DNA of 64,000 nt from Nonomuraea sp. PA05 (GTDB lineage Bacteria; Actinomycetota; Actinomycetes; Streptosporangiales; Streptosporangiaceae), in the NCBI RefSeq assembly GCF_008086045.1, contig NZ_VSEY01000030.1, positions 62,001-126,000 on the forward strand. Direction: 5' to 3'. The notes under the pieces were generated by a model. It was not told the DNA's origin. It searched no databases and saw only the letters and a program-made list of their open reading frames with translations. This document shows, one piece after another, positions 50,396 to 59,202 of this stretch (positions within the stretch are counted from its first letter, which is position 1; the number at the start of each line of letters is the position of its first letter). The translations under genes were made by a program, and so were the position numbers.

Positions 50396-51166
50396 GTGGG
50401 CTTCAACGAGCTGCTAGCGGACCTTGACCACAGTGCCAGCGCCCAGGCGGCGGGCATCAGACGCGGCTACGGCGGGCCGCCCGCCCGCGCGGTGAGCGTC
50501 AGCGCGGGCATGACCCGGCTGCGCTGCGCCTCGCTGCTCAAGCCCCTGTACGCGTGGGTGAGCGCGGCCCGCGTCCCCGACGCCGAGCGGTGGCGCCGCC
50601 ACGCCGAGCCCGCCGTCGTCGTCTCCTCCAACGCCGACACGCTCAACCTGTGGCTCGCCGTCGGCCCTCGCGTCATCCTCGAAGACCTGCGCGAGCGCAC
50701 CGGCGTGGCCTGGGATCTGCCCAACGGCGACCCGTCCAGGTTCGGCTCCGTCGAGGTCACGGCCGGCGAGGTGGCCGCCGCCTACGCGGTGCTCGCCCAG
50801 GCCGCCGCCGCGGGCGACCCCGTGGCCGGCGCCGTGCTCGCCTGGATGAGTGAGGTGGCCGACCCGCAGGCGTTCGGCGCGCGCGAGGCGCTGGGCTGGC
50901 CGGAGTCCGCCGTCAAGTGCGGCTGGTACGGCGCCCCCGACGAGACCTGTCTGCGCACGCACGCCGTGGCGGTGCAGCCGCGCGGCGGCACCAGGGTGAG
51001 CGTGATCGTCGCGATGACCGCCCTGCCCTACACCGACGCGCAGGAGCGGGAGGTCTACCGGGAGCGGGTGGGCAAGGGGCTGTCGGTGGAGGCGGAGCAC
51101 GAGAAGGTGTCCGGCACGGTGCTACGCGGGCTGATGACGGCGACGCGGGAGGAACTGGGCGCCTGA
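50396..51166 (+). CDS. Serine hydrolase-like protein with beta-lactamase/PBP-type motifs
   Basis: A 256-residue protein without signal peptide. Motifs in the right order and spacing for the penicillin-recognising fold: SxxK as Ser46-Leu-Leu-Lys49 (RCASLLKPLYAW), an SxN-like SSN at 77-79 and a KTG-like KCG at 174-176. Sequence similarity to real beta-lactamases is otherwise low and the protein is predicted to be cytoplasmic, so a peptidase or esterase role, or none, is possible. GTG 50396 follows a leaderless promoter signature. Confidence 0.6.
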   Translation: MGFNELLADLDHSASAQAAGIRRGYGGPPARAVSVSAGMTRLRCASLLKPLYAWVSAARVPDAERWRRHAEPAVVVSSNADTLNLWLAVGPRVILEDLRERTGVAWDLPNGDPSRFGSVEVTAGEVAAAYAVLAQAAAAGDPVAGAVLAWMSEVADPQAFGAREALGWPESAVKCGWYGAPDETCLRTHAVAVQPRGGTRVSVIVAMTALPYTDAQEREVYRERVGKGLSVEAEHEKVSGTVLRGLMTATREELGA

Positions 51167-51203
51167 GAGGCACTGGGCCGGGCGTGTGAGGCGTCCGCAG
51201 GCG

Positions 51204-51647
51204 TCACCGCGGATCTCGCGTGAGCCGTTCCACGACCTTGGCCAGCTCCGGAGGCTCCACGCCCGCAGGCAGCTCCTCGGCCCACACGTACCCGAGCCAG
51301 GCCGCGCTCTCCTCCTCCGTCAGCTCCCCCGGATCCACCTCCGGCCGCTCCTCGTCGAACCGCGCCAGAAAGAACACCTCCCGCTTCACGAACCGGGTCC
51401 CCAGCCAGCGGAAGTCCCGGTCCACCTCGACGTGCCGGTCCAGCACCGCCGAGCCGGGCAGCCCGGTCTCCTCGGTCAGCTCCCGCCTGGCCGCCCGCGA
51501 CGGGGTCTCGCCGGGCTCCAGCCTGCCGCCCGGCGGCTCCCAGACCTCCGCGTCGTCGATCCGGTCGTACCAGTGCAGCAGCAGCACCCGCCCGTCGCGG
51601 TCCAGGCAGACCACGCGCGCGGCGGGACGCACGTCCATGTCGCTCAC
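51204..51647 (-). CDS. NUDIX hydrolase
   Basis: A 147-residue NUDIX protein. The NUDIX box GRLEPGETPSRAARRELTEE is complete. Upstream it has VRPAARVVCLDRDGRVLLLHW, typical of the MutT-like branch that cleans up nucleoside diphosphate derivatives; the substrate is unknown. GTG 51647 is placed by the leaderless signature. No signal or membrane part. It lies 10 bp before the start of the neighbouring gene's coding end (51658), same strand. Confidence 0.9.
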   Translation of the reverse strand: MSDMDVRPAARVVCLDRDGRVLLLHWYDRIDDAEVWEPPGGRLEPGETPSRAARRELTEETGLPGSAVLDRHVEVDRDFRWLGTRFVKREVFFLARFDEERPEVDPGELTEEESAAWLGYVWAEELPAGVEPPELAKVVERLTRDPR

Positions 51648-51654
51648 GCTGGGG

Positions 51655-51660
51655 AGGCTA
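51655..51660 (-). promoter_or_regulatory. -10 box TAGCCT of a leaderless promoter (NUDIX)
   Basis: On the minus strand TAGCCT, 7 nt (CCCCAGC), then GTG 51647. It overlaps the end of the DUF523-DUF1722 gene. Confidence 0.5.
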
Positions 51661-52677
51661 CCGGGGGACGTGGTGGCGCAGGCGCAGGGCGTCCGGGTAA
51701 GGGGAGAAGTACGTCTGGTCGCGCACCCACGCGGCGGCCTCACCGCGGGCGTGGTGGCGCAGCAGCGTCGTGGGGACGCTCAGCGGCACCAGGCCCGCCC
51801 GGTAGTCGTCGATGACGTCCACCAGGTCGGCGCGCCGGACCGGGTCGAGCGCGAGCATGCCCAGGCAGTGCTGCAGCACGTTGACGTTCTTGCCCGTGCT
51901 GGCCTTCGTGCTGAGGATGCGCCGGAACGCCTCGGTGTAGCGGGCGGTCACCTCCTCGTGCGGGCGCCCGCCAGCCGCGGCCACCACCCGGCCCGCCTCC
52001 CGGTAGAGGCCGGGGTCGTGGGCGAGCAGTTGCATCTTGTGCCGGGCGTGGAAGGAGACGAGGTCGCGGGGCCGCCAGCCGGCCTCGATCAGGGCGCGCA
52101 GCCTGGCGTGCGCGAACACCCGCTCCACGAAGCTCTCACGCAGCAGCGCGTCGTGCAGTCTGCCCTCGTCCTCCACCGGCAGCAGCGGATGCCGCTCCAT
52201 GACGATGCCGCTGAACAGCCCCCTGTTGCGCCGGTCCGCCGGCATGCCGTCCGGACGGTAGACGGGCACGCCGTGGATGCCGCAGGTGGGACTCTTGGCC
52301 TTGAACACGTACCCGTCCACGTCGAGCTCGGACAGCTCCGCCGCGCGGCGTACGGCCAGCTCGGTCATGCGGTCGGTCAGATCGACCCGCGTCATCCGCG
52401 TCACCAGGCGAGGGCCGTCCTCGGAGCCCACCTGCCGCAGCGTCTCGCGCGGGGCGCCCAGGCCCACCTCGATCTCGGGGCAGACGGGCACCCAGTCGAC
52501 GTACGGGTCGAGTTCGCCGGTCAGGAAGCGGTCGCGGCTGTGCCCTCCGTTGTACCTGACCGGCTCGCCCAGCAGACAGCTGGACACGGCCACCCGGGGG
52601 CGTGCTTCCTGCTCGCCGGCCGTCCCGGGTTCGGTGATCACCTTCACATTGCAGCTCGGAAGGGCGGACGCGGGCAA
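51658..52677 (-). CDS. DUF523-DUF1722 (YbgA-like) protein
   Basis: Up to 339 residues. N-terminal DUF523 (about 28-180: VAVSSCLLGEPVRYNGGH, CPEIEVGLGAPRE, KSPTCG) is cysteine-rich and likely binds an Fe-S cluster or other metal; the C-terminal DUF1722 (about 190-320: FHARHKMQLLAHDPGLYREAGRVVA) is helical. The fusion is known in many bacteria, often beside photolyase genes, but has no proven activity. The start is uncertain: TTG 52677 is the longest, and GTG 52647 or 52641 is equally possible since none has a good ribosome-binding site. Confidence 0.85.
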   Translation of the reverse strand: MPASALPSCNVKVITEPGTAGEQEARPRVAVSSCLLGEPVRYNGGHSRDRFLTGELDPYVDWVPVCPEIEVGLGAPRETLRQVGSEDGPRLVTRMTRVDLTDRMTELAVRRAAELSELDVDGYVFKAKSPTCGIHGVPVYRPDGMPADRRNRGLFSGIVMERHPLLPVEDEGRLHDALLRESFVERVFAHARLRALIEAGWRPRDLVSFHARHKMQLLAHDPGLYREAGRVVAAAGGRPHEEVTARYTEAFRRILSTKASTGKNVNVLQHCLGMLALDPVRRADLVDVIDDYRAGLVPLSVPTTLLRHHARGEAAAWVRDQTYFSPYPDALRLRHHVPR

Positions 52678-52696
52678 CCAAGCCCGGGGAGATCAT

Positions 52697-52727
52697 TTGA
52701 CATCGAGTGCGCTCCCATTCGTACCTT
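52697..52727 (+). promoter_or_regulatory. Promoter remaining before the SDR pseudogene
   Basis: TTGACA (52697-52702), 19 bp, TACCTT (52722-52727), then 6 nt to ATG 52734: a complete leaderless promoter that outlived its gene. Confidence 0.5.
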
Positions 52728-52733
52728 GAACTC

Positions 52734-52918
52734 ATGACCACGCCACAACACGAGATCGGGCCGGGTTTCGGCGCGGGATCGACCTGTCGGGCAGGCTGGC
52801 GATCGTGACCGGCGGGGGAACGTGCCGCACACGTTCAAGACGCCTGAGCAGGGCGGCGACCGAGGTGTGGGCCGCCACGTCGCCGCAGCTCACGGGCATC
52901 GACGCCTTCGCCCGCTAA
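52734..52918 (+). pseudogene. Remnant of a short-chain dehydrogenase gene
   Basis: The start reads MTTPQHEIGPGFGA, a typical actinobacterial SDR N-terminus. A frame change then gives IDLSGRLAIVTGGGT, the beta-1 strand and glycine motif; after this about 250 codons are missing and the text jumps to the family's C-terminal TFKTPEQG, which shifts frame again and continues ATEVWAATSPQLTGIDAFAR to a TAA. So both ends of the gene survive with one large internal deletion and at least two frameshifts. No function remains. Confidence 0.75.
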
Positions 52919-52937
52919 TCCCACGAGCTGCCCGGGG

Positions 52938-53588
52938 TCAGCGCTTCATCGCGCCGTCGGCGATGGCGTCGGCGGCCTCGCCGATGGCCACCCCCACGAT
53001 CTCCAGCCGCCGCACCAGCTCCCGCTCCTTCATCGCGTTGGCGGTGATCTCCTCGGAGAAGATGCGCGAGATCTCGTACTGGTACATCCGCCGGATGGCC
53101 CCGCCCGCCTTCTTGGCCTCCAGCGCGTCGTGCGACACCGCGGACGGCCGCGCCGCGAGGCTCCGCACGGCCTCCTCCAGCGCCTCGATGCCCACGATGA
53201 CCTGGTCGAGCATGGGCGTGAAGCGAATCTGGTCAGGCACCCGGTACAGGTGCGACTCCCGGACGAAGTCCCGCAGGGAGTCGAGCACGTCGTCGATCGA
53301 CCGTGACAGCCGGAACAGGTCCTCCCGGTCGATGGGCGTGACGAGGGCGGTCTTCAGCTCGTCGATGAGCCGGGCCCGCTCCTCGTCGCCCAGGTGCTCG
53401 ATCGAGCGCATCTGTTCGTGCGCCCCCGTCCTGCCCACCTCGCCGCCGATCATCGCCATCGCCAGCCACGCCCCCTCCTTGGTGGCCTCCAACTGCCCGA
53501 GGAGCGCCTCCGTCAACGCGCTGTCCATGCGCCCGGTCATGAGGTCCCTGATCCGCCGCAGCCGTTTCACTCCCGACTTTCCCTTCAT
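52938..53588 (-). CDS. PhoU-like DUF47 phosphate-transport accessory protein
   Basis: A 216-residue all-helical protein of the DUF47 (PhoU-like/TIGR00153) family: LLGQLEATKEGAWLAMAMIGGEVG, DREDLFRLSRSIDDVLDSLRDFV and RRLEIVGVAIGEAADAIADGAMKR. DUF47 genes go with PiT phosphate transporters and are thought to gate them. ATG 53588 overlaps the PiT stop (ATGA), so both are made together. Confidence 0.88.
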   Translation of the reverse strand: MKGKSGVKRLRRIRDLMTGRMDSALTEALLGQLEATKEGAWLAMAMIGGEVGRTGAHEQMRSIEHLGDEERARLIDELKTALVTPIDREDLFRLSRSIDDVLDSLRDFVRESHLYRVPDQIRFTPMLDQVIVGIEALEEAVRSLAARPSAVSHDALEAKKAGGAIRRMYQYEISRIFSEEITANAMKERELVRRLEIVGVAIGEAADAIADGAMKR

Positions 53589-54550
53589 GACAGCTCCACG
53601 CTCGCGAACCCCTTGACCAGCAGGGCCAGCCCCCAGCCCAGCAGGCCGCTGGCCGGCAGGGTCAGCAGCCAGGCGGCGACGATCTTCCCCGCCGCGTGCC
53701 AGCGGACCCGGCCGCCGCCCTGTGCCACGCCGGCGCCGATGAGGCCGCCTGCGATGGCCTGCGTCATGCTCACCGGCATGCCGGCCGCCGCGCACCCGAT
53801 GACCGCCACGCCCGCGGCCAGTTCGGCCGCGACGCCGTGCGGTGGCCGGGAGGCGATGATCTCGCGGCCGAGCGTGCGGCCCGCCTTGGGCAGCCCGTAC
53901 AGGGTGCCGGCCGCGAACAGCACGGCGACCAGCACCGTGTACTCGACGGGCGCGCCGGTGAAGCCCAGCGCGATCATGAACACGGCCAGCATCTTCTGGG
54001 CGTCGTTGGCCGCGTACGCGAGCGTCTCCAGCAGGAAGCCGGCCCAGTGCCAGCGCCACAACTGCCGTGCGGTGGTCGTGGCCACCAGCAACCGGATCAG
54101 CACCCACGCCAGCAGCCCGCCCACCAGCGGCGCGGCCAACCCGAACGCCAGCACCAGCGCCACCCACCCGGGCGCCACCTCCAGCCCCCAGCCGAGCCCC
54201 GCCCCGGTGAGCCCGCCGACCACGGCCAGGGTCAGGCTGGTCGGGCGGCCCATGGCGCCGAGCGCGCCCACGACGGCGAGCGAGGCGGCCACCGCGATGG
54301 TCATCGCGATCTGGCCGCCGGGCTCGTCGTAGGAGCCCAGCCGGGTCACGAACGTCATCGCCACCTGGTGCGTGACCAGCGGCACGACGGCGACCAGCAC
54401 CGTCAGCACCACGATCCCGGTCACCGGGCGTACCGTCGGCAGCTTCAGCCCGGTCGCGAGGAGCGCGCCTCCGTCGTTGATTCCGGCCACGACGGCGAAC
54501 AGGCCGGCCACCACGATCAGCACGACGGCGTCCAAGGGCATGTACTCCAT
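53585..54550 (-). CDS. PiT-family inorganic phosphate transporter
   Basis: A 321-residue transporter with about 9-10 helices and the inverted-repeat PiT motifs GINDGGALL (residues about 24-32) and AYAANDAQKM (near 190), the GxND/AND pattern that binds phosphate. A low-affinity, metal-phosphate or proton/sodium-coupled importer. ATG 54550 is chosen for its purine-rich upstream sequence; GTG 54574 is an alternative. Coupled to the DUF47 gene. No Pho box was recognised in the 150-bp divergent region with purU. Confidence 0.9.
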   Translation of the reverse strand: MEYMPLDAVVLIVVAGLFAVVAGINDGGALLATGLKLPTVRPVTGIVVLTVLVAVVPLVTHQVAMTFVTRLGSYDEPGGQIAMTIAVAASLAVVGALGAMGRPTSLTLAVVGGLTGAGLGWGLEVAPGWVALVLAFGLAAPLVGGLLAWVLIRLLVATTTARQLWRWHWAGFLLETLAYAANDAQKMLAVFMIALGFTGAPVEYTVLVAVLFAAGTLYGLPKAGRTLGREIIASRPPHGVAAELAAGVAVIGCAAAGMPVSMTQAIAGGLIGAGVAQGGGRVRWHAAGKIVAAWLLTLPASGLLGWGLALLVKGFASVELS

Positions 54551-54724
54551 CCCGCCCCGCCTCAGCAGGGACACACGTACCAGGAGACCAAATAGCTACC
54601 CAAAAAGGACAGAAGGTTTCTGCGAACTCGGTCACGCTCCCGCAACCGCTCCTCGCGGGTACCCTCGTCTCAGGCTACGAGCACCCGAACGTTCGAGCAC
54701 TTAGACGTCCGCGAGAGTGAAGGC

Positions 54725-55579
54725 ATGACCAGCCCCGCCGAATACATCCTGACGCTGTCCTGTCCCGACCGGCCCGGTGTGGTGGCCGCGGTATCCGGCC
54801 TGCTCGCCGGGCACGGATGCAACATCATCGAGAGCCAGCAGTTCGGCGACAGGGTGGCGCAGCGCTTCTTCATGCGCGTGCAGTTCGCGGCGGACCTGGG
54901 CGAGGACGACCTCAACGCCGCCTTCGCCGCGCTCGCGCCCGACTTCGCCATGGAGTTCAAGCTGCGCGACGTGGCCAGGAAGCCGCGCGTGCTGATCATG
55001 GTGAGCAAGTTCGACCACTGCCTGAACGACCTGCTCTACCGCGTACGCTCCAAGGCGCTCGACATCGAGATCGCCGCCGTCGTGTCCAACCACCCCGACC
55101 TGCGGCCGCTCACCCAGTCCAACGGCATCGACTACCACCACCTGCCGGTCACCCCGGAGACCAAGGCCAGGCAGGAGGCCGAGGTGCTGGCGCTGGTCGA
55201 GCACTACCAGGTCGATCTGGTGGTGCTGGCCCGCTACATGCAGGTGCTCTCGGAGGACCTGTGCGGGAAGCTGGCAGGGCGGGCGATCAACATCCACCAC
55301 TCGTTCCTGCCGTCGTTCAAGGGCGCCAAGCCCTACCACCAGGCCCACAACCGCGGCGTCAAGCTCATCGGCGCCACCGCGCACTACGTGACCGCCGACC
55401 TCGACGAGGGGCCGATCATCGAGCAGGAGGTGGCCAGGGTCAACCACAGCCACTCACCTGAGGACCTGGTGGCGATGGGCCGCGACGTGGAGTGCCTGGC
55501 GCTGGCCAGGGCGGTCAAGTGGCACGCCGAGCAGCGGGTGCTGCTCGACGGCCACAAGACCGTCGTCTTCCCGCGCTGA
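54725..55579 (+). CDS. purU: Formyltetrahydrofolate deformylase
   Basis: A 284-residue PurU. ACT domain at 1 to about 85 (YILTLSCPDRPGVVAAVSGLLAGHG), then the formyl-transferase-fold hydrolase with the Asn-His-Asp active site: NIHHSFLPSFKGAKPYHQAHNRG... and HYVTADLDEGPIIEQEV. It releases formate from 10-formyl-THF and balances the one-carbon pool under Met/Gly control. GAAGG precedes the ATG. Length is normal; the convergent VOC gene ends 4 bp after it. Confidence 0.96.
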   Translation: MTSPAEYILTLSCPDRPGVVAAVSGLLAGHGCNIIESQQFGDRVAQRFFMRVQFAADLGEDDLNAAFAALAPDFAMEFKLRDVARKPRVLIMVSKFDHCLNDLLYRVRSKALDIEIAAVVSNHPDLRPLTQSNGIDYHHLPVTPETKARQEAEVLALVEHYQVDLVVLARYMQVLSEDLCGKLAGRAINIHHSFLPSFKGAKPYHQAHNRGVKLIGATAHYVTADLDEGPIIEQEVARVNHSHSPEDLVAMGRDVECLALARAVKWHAEQRVLLDGHKTVVFPR

Positions 55580-55583
55580 GGCG

Positions 55584-55934
55584 TCACGGCCTGAACGTGC
55601 CGAAGTACCAGGGGTTGCCCTGCGGGTCCTGGCAGCCGTACTCGCGCGAGCCGTACGGCTGGTCGGTCAGGCCCATGGTGATCGTCGCGCCCGCGGCCCG
55701 CGCGCGGTCGTGATGGGCGTCCACGTCGTCCACGGCGACGTAGATGCCGGGGCCGCCGGGCCTTCCCAGGCCGAGCATGATCATGTCGTCGCCGGCGAGC
55801 AGCTCGGCGTGGTGGACGACGCCTTCGTCGTTCTTGGCGACCTCGTGCACGCGGAAGCCGAACGCGCCGGTCAGGAAGTCGATCGCGGCCTGGCAGTCCT
55901 GGTAACGGGCGAGTGCGTAAACAGTGCGTGTCAT
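55584..55934 (-). CDS. VOC-family protein (glyoxalase/bleomycin-resistance fold)
   Basis: A 116-residue protein with the YRDCQAAIDFLTGAFGF-like start (YALARYQDCQAAIDFLTGAF), AELLAGDDMIMLG and the end GSREYGCQDPQGNPWYFGTF, typical of PhnB/YP_glyoxalase-like small VOC proteins. ATG 55934 overlaps the stop of the AraC gene (ATGA), so they are one operon; the AraC protein probably controls or shares the same signal. Substrate unknown. Confidence 0.87.
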   Translation of the reverse strand: MTRTVYALARYQDCQAAIDFLTGAFGFRVHEVAKNDEGVVHHAELLAGDDMIMLGLGRPGGPGIYVAVDDVDAHHDRARAAGATITMGLTDQPYGSREYGCQDPQGNPWYFGTFRP

Positions 55935-56734
55935 GAGGCCCACGATGCCGCGGCGCCGCTCCCGGGTCTTGGATAAATCTGACCCGGGGTGGTGTCGCCC
56001 AGCACCCGGAACTCGCGGTTCATGTGCGCCTGGTCGTAGAAACCGCACTCCGCCGCGGCCTCGGCCGGAGCCGTGCCCGCCCGCAGCAGCCGCAGCGCCC
56101 GCCCGAACCGGATGACCCGGGCCGCCGTCTTCGGCGGCAGCCCGACCTGGTCGTGGAAGCGGGCCACGAGATGGCGGTGACTCCAGCCCAGCGCGTCGGC
56201 CAGCGACGAGACGCCCAGCCGGCCGCCCGACTCCAGCAGCCGCGCCCACGCCCACGGCAGCTCAGGCCCCAGCGCGGGGCCCGCCGCGATGCGCTCGCAC
56301 AGCAGCCGGTCGGTCAGCGCCAGCCTGGCCCGCCACGACGGCGTCGCGGCCAGCCGCTCCAGCACCAGGTCGCCCCACGGCCCGAGCAGGTCGGTGACGG
56401 GCACCACCCGGTTCGTCAGGTGCCGCATCGGCACGCCGTACAGGCGACGGGCGCCGAACGGCGTGAGGAACACCTCCACGCCCTCCGACGGGCCGTCGAT
56501 GCGGGTGACGGTGAAGCGGTCGCCCAGCCCGCCGCCGAACGCCCTGACCCGCTGCCCGTCCGCCTCCATCGGCGTGCCGAAGGCCAGGATCAGCACGGAG
56601 CCGGGCATCGCCGCCTCCGACCTGGTCAGCGGCGCCGCGTAGTGCTCGCGGTAGGCGCACAGCCGGGTCACGTACGGCCGCAGGGCAGCGCTGGGGGTGG
56701 CCTCGACCATGGCCAGCCCCAGCGCGGTGCTCAT
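55931..56734 (-). CDS. AraC-family regulator
   Basis: A 267-residue regulator. N-terminal ligand-type domain (about 1-150), then the double helix-turn-helix: SLADALGWSHRHLVARFHDQVGLPPKTAARVIRFGRAL and a second unit AAECGFYDQAHMNREFRVLGDTTPGQI. The tail after it is alanine-rich. ATG 56734 sits 7 nt after the TAGTCT box. First gene of the operon with the VOC protein. Confidence 0.9.
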   Translation of the reverse strand: MSTALGLAMVEATPSAALRPYVTRLCAYREHYAAPLTRSEAAMPGSVLILAFGTPMEADGQRVRAFGGGLGDRFTVTRIDGPSEGVEVFLTPFGARRLYGVPMRHLTNRVVPVTDLLGPWGDLVLERLAATPSWRARLALTDRLLCERIAAGPALGPELPWAWARLLESGGRLGVSSLADALGWSHRHLVARFHDQVGLPPKTAARVIRFGRALRLLRAGTAPAEAAAECGFYDQAHMNREFRVLGDTTPGQIYPRPGSGAAASWAS

Positions 56735-56741
56735 GCCTTCG

Positions 56742-56747
56742 AGACTA
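56742..56747 (-). promoter_or_regulatory. -10 box TAGTCT of a leaderless promoter (AraC)
   Basis: On the minus strand TAGTCT, 7 nt, then ATG 56734. Confidence 0.5.
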
Positions 56748-56767
56748 ACGGCCGGCGCGCCGGGCCA

Positions 56768-56930
56768 GAAAGGCTCGCGCGCGCCCGGCACCACAGGCCG
56801 GAAGGCTCGCGCGCCCGGCACTACGGGGCGGTGGAAGGCTCGCGTGCCGGCACTGCGGGCCGGTGGAAGGCCCGTGTGCCGGCACGTCCGGCAGGTGAGA
56901 AGGCTCGTGCGCCGGGGCTACAGGCCGGTG
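56768..56930. repeat. 32-33-bp tandem repeat, five units
   Basis: AAGGCTCG or its AAGGCCCG variant recurs at 56770, 56802, 56835, 56867 and 56900 with GCCGGCACTACGGGC-like filler. The array starts just upstream of the AraC promoter and its last unit runs into the 3' end of the peptidase gene. Confidence 0.85.
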
Positions 56931-58975
56931 TGCTCGGCCAGGAAGGTCAGCGTGTCGGCCGACAGGTCGACCGACCTGCTCACCGAGCGGGCGCCGTGAC
57001 CCACCTCGGTCTCGTTGCGCAGCAGCACCGGCCGGTCGGCCGTCGAGGCGTGCTGCAGCGCCGCGCACATCTTCCAGGCGTGCAGCGGGTGCACGCGCGT
57101 GTCGGACTGGAAGACGGTGAACAGCGTCGCCGGGTACGCCACCGACTCGTTGACGTGGTGGTAGGGCGAATACCCCCACAGCCAGCCGAACTGCTCAGGG
57201 TCGTCGGCCGAGCCGTACTCCACGTTCCAGGTCGCGCCGAGCCCGAACTTCTCGTACCTGATCATGTCGAGCAGCGGCGCCGAGCAGACCACCGCCGCGT
57301 ACAGCTCGGGGCGCTGCGTCAGCGCCGCCCCCACCAGCAGGCCGCCGTTGGAGCCGCCGGAGATGCCGAGCTGCTCGGGCGTGGTCACGCCGGTCGCGAT
57401 GAGGTGCTCGGCCGCGGCGTGGAAGTCGTCGAAGACGTTCTGCTTGTTGGCCAGCATGCCCGCGCGGTGCCACTCCTCGCCCTCCTCGCCGCCGCCGCGC
57501 AGGTTGGCGATGGCGTAGACGCCGCCCGCCTCCACCCAGGTCAGGATCGAGGCCGAGTAGCCGGGGGTCATGGACAGGCCGAAGCCGCCGTAGCCGTACA
57601 GGATGGTCGGGCGCGGGCCGGACGCCTCGCCGACGGGGGAGATGACCAGCATGCGGACGTCGGTGCCGTCCTTGGAGCGGTAGACCACCTGCTCGGTGCG
57701 CACCGGAGGCACCTCCACCGCGCCGGGGGAGGCCGCCCAGAGCGTCGTCTCGCCCGTCCTGGCGTCGTAGCGCTGGATCGTGGGCGGCGTGGTGTTGTCG
57801 GTGTAGCCGAACCACGCCTCGTGGCCGCCCTCGGGGCGCTCGGCGATGCCGCCGATCGAGCCGAGCCCCGGCGCGGGCACCTCGCCGACGACCTCGCCGG
57901 TCGCCAGGTCGTGCACGGTGATCTCGCTGATCGCGTGGCGGGTCCAGCCCACCAGCATGACCGGGCTCTCCAGGTCGTCGAGGATGGCGAAGTCGCTCAG
58001 CACCGCCTCGGGGTGCTCGGGGATCAGCTCGCGCCAGGTGTCGTAGCCGGGCTCCGCCGGGTCGGTGACGCAGACCCGGCCCCTGGACGCGTCGCGGTCG
58101 GTGTGCACGTAGAGCCTGCCGTCGCGGCCGAAGTACAGCCCGACCTGCGCGTCCACGCCCTCCTGCACGACCTTCAGCTCCGGCCGTTCGATCGGCGAGG
58201 CGGTCAGGTCGGCCACCCACACGTCGTTGCGCGGCGCGGTGCCCTCGTGCGCTGAGACCTGCAGCCAGCGGCCGTCACGCGAGACCGAGACGCCGTAGTA
58301 GTTGGTCATCTTCAGGCCCTGGCCGAAGATCATCACGTCGTCCTCGGTGGAGGTGCCGACGCGGTGCAGGTAGACGCGGCGGTGGAACTGCGTCTCGTTC
58401 TCCGGCACCTCGGTGCTCGGCAGCCTGCGTACGTAGTAGAACGCCGCACCGCCGGGCAGCCACGCGATCGGCGAGTAGCGGCAGCGGTCGATCGGCCCCT
58501 CGATCCGCTCGCCCGTGGCCACGTCGATGATGTAGAGGATCGACTCCTCGTTGCCGCCCACGGAGATCTGGTACGCCAGCAGGCGCCCCTCCTTGTCGGG
58601 CTGCACCGCGTCCAGCGTGGTCAGCCCGGACGGGTCGAGCGCCATCGGGTCGACCAGCGCCCGCTCGGTGCCGTCGGGCTCGACCACGTAGTAGACCGCG
58701 TGCTCCTGGTCGGGCGTGCGCCGGGAGAAGAAGTAACGCTCGCCGCGCCAGGCCGGGACGCCCACCGAACCGGACCTGAGCAACTCGGCGATGCGGTCCT
58801 TGAACCGTTGCGGGCCCCGCTCCGCGCCGAACAACTCGGCCTGCGCGTCCAGCCATCCCTTGGTCTCGGGGCTGTCGGGGTCCTCGAGCCACCGGTAGGG
58901 GTCTGGGACGGGGGTTTCGTGCAGGATGTCGACGATGTCTTCGCGACGTGCTGTCGGGTACGGCTCTCGCGTCAT
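56918..58975 (-). CDS. Prolyl oligopeptidase (S9A)
   Basis: A 685-residue cytoplasmic serine peptidase. N-terminal WLEDPDSPETKGWLDAQ, a seven-bladed beta-propeller (about 75-410) and a C-terminal alpha/beta hydrolase (GYGGFGLSMTPGYS, LRGGGEEGEEWHRAG). The catalytic Ser in GISGGSNGG (about 540), the Asp and His in TEVGHGARS (about 660) complete the triad. Cuts after proline in short peptides. ATG 58975 follows a leaderless promoter signature. The gene end meets the 32-bp repeat array. Confidence 0.95.
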   Translation of the reverse strand: MTREPYPTARREDIVDILHETPVPDPYRWLEDPDSPETKGWLDAQAELFGAERGPQRFKDRIAELLRSGSVGVPAWRGERYFFSRRTPDQEHAVYYVVEPDGTERALVDPMALDPSGLTTLDAVQPDKEGRLLAYQISVGGNEESILYIIDVATGERIEGPIDRCRYSPIAWLPGGAAFYYVRRLPSTEVPENETQFHRRVYLHRVGTSTEDDVMIFGQGLKMTNYYGVSVSRDGRWLQVSAHEGTAPRNDVWVADLTASPIERPELKVVQEGVDAQVGLYFGRDGRLYVHTDRDASRGRVCVTDPAEPGYDTWRELIPEHPEAVLSDFAILDDLESPVMLVGWTRHAISEITVHDLATGEVVGEVPAPGLGSIGGIAERPEGGHEAWFGYTDNTTPPTIQRYDARTGETTLWAASPGAVEVPPVRTEQVVYRSKDGTDVRMLVISPVGEASGPRPTILYGYGGFGLSMTPGYSASILTWVEAGGVYAIANLRGGGEEGEEWHRAGMLANKQNVFDDFHAAAEHLIATGVTTPEQLGISGGSNGGLLVGAALTQRPELYAAVVCSAPLLDMIRYEKFGLGATWNVEYGSADDPEQFGWLWGYSPYHHVNESVAYPATLFTVFQSDTRVHPLHAWKMCAALQHASTADRPVLLRNETEVGHGARSVSRSVDLSADTLTFLAEHTGL

Positions 58976-58982
58976 GCCAGGA

Positions 58983-58988
58983 ACCCTA
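58983..58988 (-). promoter_or_regulatory. -10 box TAGGGT of a leaderless promoter (peptidase)
   Basis: On the minus strand TAGGGT, 7 nt (TCCTGGC), then ATG 58975. Confidence 0.5.
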
Positions 58989-59202
58989 CTGCCAAAGGGC
59001 ATGCGTAAAGCGCTGGTAGAGCGGGCATAAAACGTACCGTGCGTCCCTCTGGTCATTCCGGCGAGTGGTTTTTGGGGTGGCGGGGACCACGGTGCAAACG
59101 CCAGACTTGGTGACAGGACGGTGCCGTGGTGACCATCCGCTGGACCGTCCGGCGGAGGTCCACGTGACGGAAGCACGAGTGCCCCAGGAGGGGCCGACAG
59201 GA

